From positions 49,494 to 75,499 of the forward strand of contig NW_003150782.1 of assembly GCF_000003605.2 (NCBI RefSeq): a stretch of DNA of 26,006 nt. The letters run 5' to 3'. Positions 21,701-26,006 of the stretch are shown here, one piece after another (the first letter of the stretch is position 1; each line of letters begins with the position of its first letter). A model generated the notes under the pieces. The model ran no database searches. It was not told the origin of the DNA and was given only the letters and a program-made list of their open reading frames with translations. The position numbers and the translations under genes were made by a program. This DNA comes from Saccoglossus kowalevskii. Lineage: Eukaryota > Hemichordata > Enteropneusta > Harrimaniidae.

Positions 21701-23743
21701 AGAAGCCATACTTCCTGGTGTGCCTGGCCTACGTGGTACAGTAATAGGTTTTGTGACATCTGGAGTTGAGGCCCCTGTACTACGACTACGAGGGCGCATA
21801 TCGTCATCAAGATGACTCATATTTTTCATGGCACTGAAAAAAAAAATATTTTTAGATGCATAATATTTCACTTTTATGTAGTTTACATTAGTTTCTCATG
21901 CCTACATCAACTACCAAAAAAAACAAACAAATGCCACATTACCTAAGAATGGATTCATGCATGTTTTGAGCAATCACTGTGTCTTCCACTTGCATCCAGA
22001 GTTCACCAGCTCCTGTAACAGTTGAACGACCGACTTCCATGAAAAAGAAACAATCTGAGTGCCCACATCTTCGTATACTACTGAGCTGTTACAGAGAAAA
22101 GATATGTTCAGTATGTACCTACTAAATATCAGTGACAGTAAAAAAACATAGCAAAACATAAAAACAACCTTGTTTATTGAGAACCTAGATTAAGTAACAA
22201 ATGTATGCATGGTTACAAACTAACGATGCACAATAATTTCTTTGAATGGCAATAACGCATTACAAACAAAACAAAGGGTATATATAAATTACATATTATA
22301 ATTAGGTTTTATAAATTGTGTTTTTTAAGTATTTACAATGCAAGTGAATATTAAATTTTGGTTAGCTGTATTACACATTTTTAATTTACAGTCTTCTAAG
22401 AGGGTATTTTCTTTCTTGAGTGAATATAGTCAGTTGTTGAGCATTAGGGTAGGAGGTGAGATAGATATTGTCTTTCAGTGACTTCCAGTTTAATGGCTGG
22501 GCAAGAGCTTCTATCCTTTGTTTTATTTCCACTGTAGGCTGGGCACTGATAATGTACACTGATGTTTACTAAGTAAACATAATTATTGATAAAGGTCATT
22601 AGTTGTGTTCACACACAGTATGAGCAGACAGGTTGAAAACGTCAACCGGTGCTAAGAAAACATGCACGAATGCTTATTACAGGCTAAGAAAACATGCACG
22701 AATGCTTATTACAGGCTAAAAAAACATGTATGAATGCTTATTACGAGAAAAATTATGTATGGGCTAAATCTGACCCAGTTTTTGACCTGGTCCAGATCCT
22801 TAGAATGAGCTAACAAAGTGTGCATAAACACTTAGCTAGGGCTAACAAAGTGTGCATAAACACTTAGCTAGGGCTAACAAAGTGTGCATAAACACTTAGC
22901 TAGGGCTAACAAAGTGTGCATAAACACTTAGCTAGGGCTAACAAAGTGTGCATAAACACTTAGCTAGGGGTAACGAAGTGTGCATAAACACTTAGCTAGG
23001 GCTAACAAAGTGTGCATAAACACTTAGCTAGGGCTAACAAAGTGTGCATAAACACTTAGCTAGGGCTAACAAAGTGTGCATAAACACTTAGCTAGGGCTA
23101 ACAAAGTGTGCATAAACAAGCTTAACTCAAAACCCAAAAACACTGTTGTAGTATTTGATGTCAATTTATTATTATATTCATAACTATTTAATTTTGGCAT
23201 GTAATTTCCGACATGACAATCAACGCAAGCACATCAAGAAACAATATTTTTTAATCAAATATTTTCACTAAAATTAGTAAATTCAAGATATTGTCATAAA
23301 ACATTCCAATCTAATAGATATCCACTCAAGGTCAGTCAAAAATAACATTATTGACCAAAAATGACAAAAATATTCATTAATATGCAGAATGATATAACTT
23401 TGCTGTACAGTTGAAAATAACATTTGTTCCAAAAATATTCCCTAAAATTAGAAATTAAACTTATCATCAGGAAATGGAATGATCCAAAATAGCCATTTTT
23501 ACCAAAACTGACAAAAATATTCACTATAATTAGAGATTGGATTCCAGACTTATACAGCAAAGTCCTGGAGAAATTAACTTGCAGAGAAAAAAAGAACACT
23601 TACCGGGAAAACTCTATCTTCATTTTCTACATTCATCTTCACTAAATTAACAGTTGTAGATGTAAGACAAAGTCGGTAAGAACCGGTTAGACTTTTACTG
23701 TTTCCGAGACCACGTGGTTTTAACGTCACCTGCCAAACGTGTT
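5760..23743 (-). CDS. IRS: Insulin receptor substrate (IRS) adaptor gene, 3' part (PTB domain to stop)
   Basis: Scaffold protein that docks on activated insulin/IGF receptors at the membrane through PH and PTB domains. Once tyrosine-phosphorylated it recruits PI3-kinase, Grb2 and SHP2 through their SH2 domains. Ten exons on this strand join in phase with GT-AG borders: 23743-23604, 22085-21943, 21833-21597, 19320-19240, 17043-16900, 14399-14262, 14024-13915, 11850-11725, 11525-11346, 6745-5760. They give about 760 residues. An extra candidate exon lies at 19894-19805. Identification rests on the PTB block ([34 protein letters not shown]), the RPRSRS and NRSRTRCDS segments, repeated YMxM motifs, and the terminal LNYISLDL and [10 protein letters not shown] domain, start codon and promoter are outside the window. 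Vertebrate IRS1 keeps nearly all its coding sequence in one exon, whereas here it is split many times. IRS1/IRS2/IRS4 paralogues cannot be told apart, and a single invertebrate IRS (fly chico) is the likely equivalent. Confidence 0.96.
7380..8570. repeat. Interspersed repeat family, copy A (composite)
   Basis: Shares long stretches with 23880-24545. The start, ATGCCAAATTCCATCACTAG ... GGGTGTACATTTGACT, matches 23892-23942. ACAAAAATATTCATCAAAAA ... ACCAAGTATCAAAGCA (about 7835-7945) matches about 24335-24435. A module with CACCTGTAACCCAAATAAGC and ACAAACTGTGATTTCAGGAT (about 8325-8500) matches about 24053-24210 and is also present, diverged, at about 8065-8200. Modules are duplicated and reordered relative to copy B. 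No coding capacity and no long terminal repeats seen, so a non-autonomous element of unknown class. Confidence 0.7.
10777..11280. repeat. 32-bp minisatellite, 12 regular copies plus degenerate ones
   Basis: Unit CTGTGGCACAACCTCCATGA followed by CAGGAATTGAGC. Twelve near-identical copies run from 10777 to about 11160, with a GGGGTTGAGT variant at both edges, then three or four degenerate copies to about 11280. It lies 66 bases downstream of an IRS donor in the transcript. The period is not a multiple of 3 and the minus strand is open in all frames, which creates spurious frames up to 170 codons. Each unit has a short inverted repeat CCTGT...ACAGG. Confidence 0.95.
11346..11525 (-). CDS. IRS: IRS exon: paired YMSM and YMDM motifs
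   Basis: 60-codon exon encoding [18 protein letters not shown] ... [18 protein letters not shown]. Two p85-SH2 type sites, AYMSMSPP and GYMDMAPVG; the second resembles IRS1 GDYMNMSPVGD. The acceptor is TTATCTTCACAG and the donor AAAATAG/GTCAGT. Phase is 1 in and 1 out over 180 nt, again a skippable cassette. Retention of the following intron would hit a stop after a few codons (GT CAG TGT ACT GTT AAC TGA), so it would truncate the protein. Confidence 0.94.
11725..11850 (-). CDS. IRS: IRS exon: YMSM and YVNI motifs
   Basis: 42-codon exon encoding [41 protein letters not shown]. It holds one PI3-kinase-type site (DGYMSMDP) and one Grb2-type YxN site (ESYVNISP). The acceptor is TTATCTTTCAG and the donor TTGACAG/GTAAGT. 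Phase is 1 in and 1 out over 126 nt, a symmetric cassette whose inclusion or skipping would change the number of docking sites without altering the frame. Confidence 0.94.
11851..13914 (-). other. IRS intron, 2.1 kb
   Basis: Donor GTATAG at 13914, acceptor TTTCAG at 11851. Contains an AT-rich ATT/AAC palindromic stretch (about 12328-12370), an imperfect hairpin at 12765-12833 and T/ATT low-complexity runs near 13370-13440. No exon-like segment seen. Confidence 0.85.
12765..12833. other. Imperfect hairpin in intron
   Basis: ATACGGCTTTTGCGCCCTGA near 12765 can pair with TCAAGGGCAACAAAAGCCGC about 30 bases later. There is a 9-bp outer stem (CGGCTTTTG/CAAAAGCCG), a small internal loop and a second stem (GCCCT/AGGGC). 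It is less AT-rich than its surroundings. It could be a transposon-end remnant or a structured RNA; nothing shows expression. Confidence 0.35.
13915..14024 (-). CDS. IRS: IRS exon: first YMPM motif (PI3-kinase docking)
   Basis: Encodes [36 protein letters not shown]. The [10 protein letters not shown] motif is the classic IRS YMxM site that binds p85 SH2 domains once phosphorylated; IRS1 has GDYMPMSPKS and DGYMPMSPG. The acceptor is TTTGTTGTAG and the donor TCCCAAG/GTATAG. Phase is 2 in and 1 out (110 nt), so unlike its neighbours this exon cannot be skipped without shifting the frame. It is where the gene switches from phase-2 to phase-1 junctions. It is the first of six YxxM sites in the window. 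Confidence 0.94.
14262..14399 (-). CDS. IRS: IRS exon: EEYGSSP segment
   Basis: Encodes [36 protein letters not shown] and [24 protein letters not shown] corresponds to IRS1 DGGFISSDEYGSSPCDF, a conserved block in the IRS central region. The acceptor is CAATCTTGCAG and the donor CATTATCACAG/GTATAC. Phase is 2 in and 2 out over 138 nt. The plus strand of this stretch and the overlapping minus frame give other open frames, but only this one joins both neighbours in phase and resembles IRS. Confidence 0.92.
15493..15515. repeat. (TTAA)n simple repeat
   Basis: Five to six ATTA/ATTAATTAATTAATTAA units in tandem inside an intron. Confidence 0.85.
16162..16353. mobile_element. piggyBac-type MITE with TTAA ends, 192 bp
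   Basis: Begins TTAACCCTTTAAGCAC and ends GGGCTCAAAGGATTAA. The termini are inverted repeats (TTAAyCCTTTrAGC) that include TTAA at both outer edges, the target-site duplication of piggyBac-superfamily elements. Too short to encode a transposase, so non-autonomous. Confidence 0.65.
16900..17043 (-). CDS. IRS: IRS exon: Ser/Pro-rich linker
   Basis: Encodes [36 protein letters not shown] and [11 protein letters not shown]. This resembles IRS1 around HSRSIPMPASRCSPSATSPVSLS: a serine/proline-rich disordered segment whose phosphorylation usually tunes IRS activity. The acceptor is a long T-rich tract ending TTTTTCTAG and the donor is TTTAAG/GTGAGC. Phase is 2 in and 2 out over 144 nt, so skipping keeps the frame. 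Arginines precede several serines (KTRSRT, ISRS), but no defined domain is present. Confidence 0.92.
17342..17361 (-). promoter_or_regulatory. Triple DR1 nuclear-receptor-like site
   Basis: On the minus strand the 20 bases read AGGTCA-A-AGTTCA-A-AGGTCA: three receptor half-sites in direct repeat, each separated by one base. DR1 is the preferred arrangement for HNF4 and RXR/PPAR-type receptors; the plus-strand part TGAACTTTGACCT fits HNF4 well. It sits inside an IRS intron. Function is inferred from the motif only. Confidence 0.45.
17857..17990. repeat. Foldback: inverted repeat with arms of about 45 bases
   Basis: Left arm GAGGTTATTATGAGGATACT ... TGCATGAAGACAGTAC (ending 17900) is the near-complement of right arm GTACTGTCTGAGTGCAT ... 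GGTATCCTCGTAATAACCTTA (from 17944). The loop is 43 bases. It directly abuts the MITE that starts at 17987. Confidence 0.75.
17987..18261. mobile_element. MITE with 17-bp terminal inverted repeats, 275 bp
   Basis: The left end TATTATTATACATCTTT is repeated inverted at the right end AAAGATGTATAATAATA. The outermost TA on each side could be a Tc1/mariner-type TA target duplication. No coding capacity. It contains a CCCTGGTGGCAGCCATTTTTG motif similar to one in the candidate duplicated IRS exon at 19805. Confidence 0.6.
19240..19320 (-). CDS. IRS: IRS exon: RxRxxS motif segment (copy 2)
   Basis: 27-residue exon encoding [26 protein letters not shown]. It aligns with IRS1 GSFRVRASSDGEG, the serine-rich region after the PTB domain, and keeps the RxRxxS pattern (RPRTSS). 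The acceptor is a good pyrimidine tract ending CTTTTTAG. The donor CAGACAG/GTTTGT is weaker than its neighbours. Phase is 2 in and 2 out over 81 nt, so it can be skipped in frame. Joined to the next exon it reads [13 protein letters not shown] without a break, which supports the borders. Confidence 0.88.
19321..19804 (-). other. IRS intron between the two similar exons, 484 bp
   Basis: Runs from donor GTGACT (19804) to acceptor TTTTTAG (19321) if both copies are used. No repeat recognised. Open minus-strand frames here show no IRS-like sequence. The short distance suits alternative use of the duplicated exons. Confidence 0.6.
19805..19894 (-). CDS. IRS: Candidate duplicated/alternative IRS exon (copy 1)
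   Basis: Open segment encoding [18 protein letters not shown] then MAAT, strikingly like the next exon downstream ([17 protein letters not shown]). The donor is CCACCAG/GTGACT in phase 2. Two acceptors both give incoming phase 2: TTAACAG at 19895 (90-nt exon) or CCTAAG at 19862 (57-nt exon). Neither is strong, and the 19895 site lacks a good pyrimidine tract. Phases match 19320-19240, so the two could be used together or as alternatives. RPRTCS keeps the RxRxxS kinase pattern. Its 3' part (AAGATGGCCGCCACCAG) resembles a motif in the MITE near 18100, so part may be repeat-derived. It could be an unused relic. Confidence 0.55.
19920..20142. mobile_element. piggyBac-type MITE, 223 bp
   Basis: Starts TCAACCCTTTCAC and ends GTGAAAGGGTTAA: 13-base inverted termini differing only by TCAA versus TTAA at the left edge. 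The CCCTTT ends and TTAA edge fit piggyBac-type elements. It lies 25 bases upstream of the candidate duplicated IRS exon. Confidence 0.68.
20181..20188. promoter_or_regulatory. Palindromic CRE TGACGTCA
   Basis: Perfect 8-bp cAMP response element (CREB/ATF consensus) within GGCTATGACGTCACAGAAC, in an IRS intron. Mammalian IRS2 is a known CREB target, but via its promoter. A single match could be chance. Confidence 0.3.
20346..20409 (+). repeat. Direct duplication of a CTCF-like motif
   Basis: ACCTCAAGAGGGCAGATTAC plus AAAAG occurs at 20346 and again at 20385, a 39-base period. Within it CCTCAAGAGGGCAG agrees with 12 of 14 positions of the vertebrate CTCF consensus CCASYAGRKGGCRS. Both copies have the same orientation. 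Confidence 0.6.
21597..21833 (-). CDS. IRS: IRS exon: post-PTB serine-rich regulatory segment
   Basis: Encodes 78 full residues. It starts [18 protein letters not shown], equivalent to IRS1 AMRAMSDEFRPRSKS, and continues through a proline/threonine-rich stretch to [16 protein letters not shown]. That last part aligns with IRS1 LTRRSRTESITATSP, the region of the inhibitory JNK-site serine (mouse Ser307). RPRSRS fits the RxRxxS pattern of Akt/S6K-type kinases. The acceptor is a long T tract ending TTTCAG and the donor is GGAAG/GTAACC. Phase is 2 in and 2 out over 237 nt, so skipping would not shift the frame. Kinase assignments are inferred from mammalian IRS1. Confidence 0.93.
21943..22085 (-). 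CDS. IRS: IRS exon: C-terminal half of PTB domain
   Basis: Encodes [29 protein letters not shown] and [17 protein letters not shown], closely matching human IRS1 LMNIRRCGHSE...[34 protein letters not shown]. The two arginines that contact phosphotyrosine in IRS1 (R212 in IRRCGHS and R227 in EVGRS) are both present, so binding should be intact. The acceptor was set at TGTAACAG because it gives phase 0 and a leucine where IRS1 also has one. A second AG five bases further in (CTCAG) would break the phase. The donor is TTAG/GTAATG in phase 2. The C-terminal helix of the domain (NMHESIL) is at the end. Confidence 0.95.
22651..22746. repeat. 32-bp tandem repeat, 3 copies (array 1)
   Basis: Unit GCTAAGAAAACATGCACGAA followed by TGCTTATTACAG, starting at 22651, 22683 and 22715. 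The third copy is diverged and decays into flanking sequence. Aligned without gaps it matches 19 of 32 positions of the neighbouring array. Confidence 0.9.
22809..23119. repeat. 32-bp tandem repeat, about 9.7 copies (array 2)
   Basis: Unit GCTAACAAAGTGTGCATAAA followed by CACTTAGCTAGG. Nine full copies from 22809 and a partial tenth; all identical except one (at about 22969, GGTAACGAAG). Each unit contains AAGTGT-gcataa-ACACTT, and across the junction TTAGC-tagg-GCTAA. It lies in an IRS intron. Confidence 0.95.
23604..23743 (-). CDS. IRS: IRS exon: N-terminal half of PTB domain
   Basis: Encodes 46 complete residues, [13 protein letters not shown] through DRVFP, matching the first strands of the IRS PTB domain (human IRS1 EVWQVILKPKGLG...YRLCLTSKT). 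The acceptor is a pyrimidine-rich tract ending TTTTCAG. The exon enters with two bases (AA) that complete a codon begun in the unseen upstream exon (phase 1) and ends at CCG before GTAAGT in phase 0. No upstream exon was found between 23744 and 26006, so the PH-PTB linker must lie further right. This part of the PTB forms the beta sandwich that binds NPxY phosphotyrosine in the receptor juxtamembrane region. Confidence 0.95.
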
Positions 23744-23879
23744 CTGAAAACAAGCAAGACAATAATTGCATCACAACAAAAGCTTAACGTTAACATATTT
23801 TTCTTCATATTCAAGTAAAACAAAGTTTCTACACCACATGGGTATTAAATGTAGTGATGACAAGCACTTACAATGCACA

Positions 23880-24545
23880 GTTGGATATTTAATGCCAAAT
23901 TTGATTACTAGCAGCAATCCAGAAGTGTGGGTGTACATTTGACTGTTGCATTTCTGGCAATGCAATTGTTTGAATTACTGAAAAGGTAGTGTGTGCAACC
24001 ACAATCTAGTAGCAAGCCATCTCAAAAAAAAGGAGTTGTTAAAATGATGTATACCTATAACCCAGTATGTACATGTATCTATCTATCTGTATGATCCTGA
24101 TACAAAGCCTTGATTATCTGTGAGAAATGATTCCAGACATACATGTATTTACAGACTGTGATTTTGAGATTTTAGACAAAATGTGATCAAGCTACACAAA
24201 ATATAACACAACCTATGGTATTACATGAGTATATGACTAAAATTGAAGGTATATTCACAAAAACAACAAATTTGATTGAGTTACATCTAAGTTATGTATA
24301 AAATATCAAAGCAATTGGGTAGTCGTAACCCAAAATAACTAGAATATTCATGAAAATAGAGATTTGAAGTATCATCATGAAGTAAACAAAGAAAGGTTCA
24401 CCCAAATACATAAATACATCAAGTATCAAAGCAAGCAGACTTTTCAAGAAGTTGTAAATGTAAAGTTGACACCGACAGACAATAAGTAATATGAACAAGC
24501 CAATAGGCTGATTGGCGATCCGCCTCGCTAAAGACAAATTGTTTT
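23880..24545. repeat. Interspersed repeat family, copy B
   Basis: Matches copy A at 7380-8570 in three modules: ATGCCAAATTTGATTACTAG...; CTATAACCCAGTATGTACAT ... ACAGACTGTGATTTTGAGAT; and AGAATATTCATGAAAATAGA ... CATCAAGTATCAAAGCAAGC. It ends with a small hairpin GCCAAT-aggctg-ATTGGC (24499-24516) followed by GATCCGCCTCGCTAAAG. The equivalent tail in copy A is a shorter GCGGAGCTAAAAA at about 7997. Confidence 0.7.
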
Positions 24546-25407
24546 CGGGTGATTTAAGGTTTTAGGACAGACAAGCTGGTTGGCTGACAAGCTCTATGCT
24601 AGTGCTGACAATACTGATTCAACATTCAATTAATTCTAATACTCAGTAAATTTAAATGCTTAATATACTTATATTTTGAACAAAGCTACGACCAAAATTT
24701 TTCAGCTGTTGTTTGTCATGACAACAGAACTAATATTTTTTTAAATTTGTCCACCTTTCTAGAGTGTAGGTATAACCTGTTTGACAAGTTTGACCAATAT
24801 CCCCCCAACCAATCACAGAAAGTTTAAAATGTTGGCAGGCTGATCGTAGATTCAGTCTGCTCAAACAAAATATAATTTCTTCGCGTTTCGACGAATTTGC
24901 CTACCTAACTAGAGTACAGGTGTGACCAGCCTATCAAGTATGAACAGACACACTGACAAGAGACTTATATAGAGGTTTATAACCACTGTTTTAAATAACG
25001 ATTTAGGCTAGCACTGAATGTAAAAGCACAGGTGTCAACTCAAAAACAAAATAGTCACTTTAGTCACATAATTTAAATAATCTGCAATATAGAATAATTT
25101 CTGATACAGTAATTTTATATACAAATAAAAATGTTTAAATTCCAAATTTGATGTCATTGGTACTAATTCCTTCTTTCGTTTGTATGTTCGAAATTGTATT
25201 ATTTTATCCAATGCCAGCAAAGACATTGATGAATTTTCTTACAGTAATTGGTTCTTTTAAAAAAAAGTTGACATGTGTATCATTGAATTTGTATTTGTTT
25301 TTCGTTTTGTGTATTCTGTGTAGTATTCTAACTAAACAACTATATCTAAAATTACATTTGTGGTAGCAAATATACAAACATGGGGTAAAATACTACTACA
25401 TAGTAAG

Positions 25408-26006
25408 ATGTCTATGCTATGCTTACAAACAGCAAACATCACCTAGACAGATGAACTCACACATTGGGATAAACTGTTAGGATACAAACATCACCTAGAC
25501 AGATGAACACACACATTGGGATAAACTGTTAGGATACAAACATCACCTAGACAGATGAACACACACATTGGGATAAACTGTTAGGATACAAACATCACCT
25601 AGACAGATGAACACACACATTGGGATAAACTGTTAGGATACAAACATCACCTAGACAGATGAACACACAGATGGGATAAACTATTGGGATGTCCATGCTA
25701 TGCATACAAACAACACCTAGACAGATGTACACACACATTGGGATAAACTGTTAGGATGTCCATGCTGTGCATACAAACAGCACTTAGACAGATGAACACA
25801 CACATGGGATAAACTGTTAGGATGTCCAAGCTATGCATACAAACATCACCTAGACAGATGTACACACACATGGGATAAACTGTTAGGATGTCTATGCTAT
25901 GCATACAAACAGCACCTAGACAGATAAACACACACATGGGATAAACTATTGGGATGTCCATGCTATGCATACAAACAGCACCTAGACAGATGAACACTCA
26001 CATGGG
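25408..26006. repeat. 52/66-bp minisatellite running off the window end
   Basis: The short form (52 bp) is GATACAAACATCACCTAGAC, AGATGAACACACACATTGGG, ATAAACTGTTAG, starting at 25481, 25533, 25585 and 25637. The long form (66-67 bp) adds a GTCCATGCTATGC segment before ATACAAAC and dominates from about 25689 to the end. The array is incomplete on the right. Open minus-strand frames here are repeat artefacts. Confidence 0.93.

Larger units (their letters stand above)
22086..23603 (-). other. IRS intron within the PTB domain, 1.5 kb
   Basis: Donor GTAAGT at 23603, acceptor TGTAACAG at 22086, phase 0. It contains two related 32-bp arrays (22651-23119) and a fragment related to the interspersed repeat family (about 23340-23540, with GACAAAAATATTCA(T/C) words). 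Confidence 0.85.
23744..26006 (-). other. IRS intron upstream of the PTB exon, open at the window edge
   Basis: The intron runs beyond the right end. It carries interspersed repeat copy B (23880-24545) and the 52/66-bp array (from 25408). No PH-domain or linker exon was recognised in 2.26 kb. Confidence 0.75.

Noticed and set aside
22651-23119. CRISPR-like regular array
   Set aside because: Units are directly adjacent with no unique spacers, and the locus is a eukaryotic intron.
24292-24537. 81-codon hydrophobic minus-strand frame
   Set aside because: Falls within interspersed repeat copy B; hydrophobicity follows from T-rich codons.
25698-25997. 99-codon minus-strand frame with repeating MCVFICLGAVCMHS-type units
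   Set aside because: The 66-bp satellite unit is a multiple of three and happens to be open; repeat artefact.
23744-26006. Search for the IRS PH domain or linker exon
   Set aside because: No minus-strand segment with PH-like sequence and a phase-1 donor was found; it is presumed to lie beyond the window.

Overview
This window looks like AT-rich (roughly two-thirds A+T by eye) nuclear DNA from an animal, probably a marine invertebrate such as a hemichordate, mollusc or other non-vertebrate bilaterian. The evidence is small GT-AG exons separated by introns of 0.1-4.6 kb, many tandem minisatellites, several short terminal-inverted-repeat elements, and one conserved metazoan signalling gene. I cannot name the species.

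The one gene I can identify with confidence is on the minus strand, from 23743 down to 5760: an insulin receptor substrate (IRS) adaptor. Its PH domain and start codon lie beyond the right end of the window. Ten exons join without a phase conflict: 23743-23604, 22085-21943, 21833-21597, 19320-19240, 17043-16900, 14399-14262, 14024-13915, 11850-11725, 11525-11346 and 6745-5760. They give about 760 residues ending in a normal stop. An eleventh candidate exon at 19894-19805 resembles the 19320-19240 exon and has the same phases, so it is a tandem duplicate or alternative exon. The PTB domain is almost complete. The tail carries six YxxM (PI3-kinase type) motifs, five YxN (Grb2 type) motifs and two C-terminal SHP2-type tyrosine motifs.

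Downstream of IRS (1-5759) there is no recognisable conserved gene. A 115-residue plus-strand reading frame with a signal-peptide-like start (4764-5111) is a candidate small gene converging on IRS. The rest holds a 34-bp minisatellite, a TA-flanked inverted-repeat element (3502-3710) and a 35-bp tandem array (3931-4260) built from alternately oriented AGGTCA half-sites.

The introns carry most of the non-coding structure. There is a 32-bp array (10777-11280), two adjacent related 32-bp arrays (22651-23119) whose hairpin stem is kept by paired changes, and a 52/66-bp array running off the right end (25408-26006). There are two piggyBac-type TTAA elements (16162-16353 and 19920-20142), a TA-flanked MITE with a foldback beside it (17857-18261), and two long copies of one interspersed repeat family (7380-8570 and 23880-24545). 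Candidate regulatory sites are a triple DR1 nuclear-receptor motif (17342-17361), a palindromic CRE (20181-20188) and a duplicated CTCF-like motif (20346-20409). I saw no tRNA, rRNA or CRISPR array.
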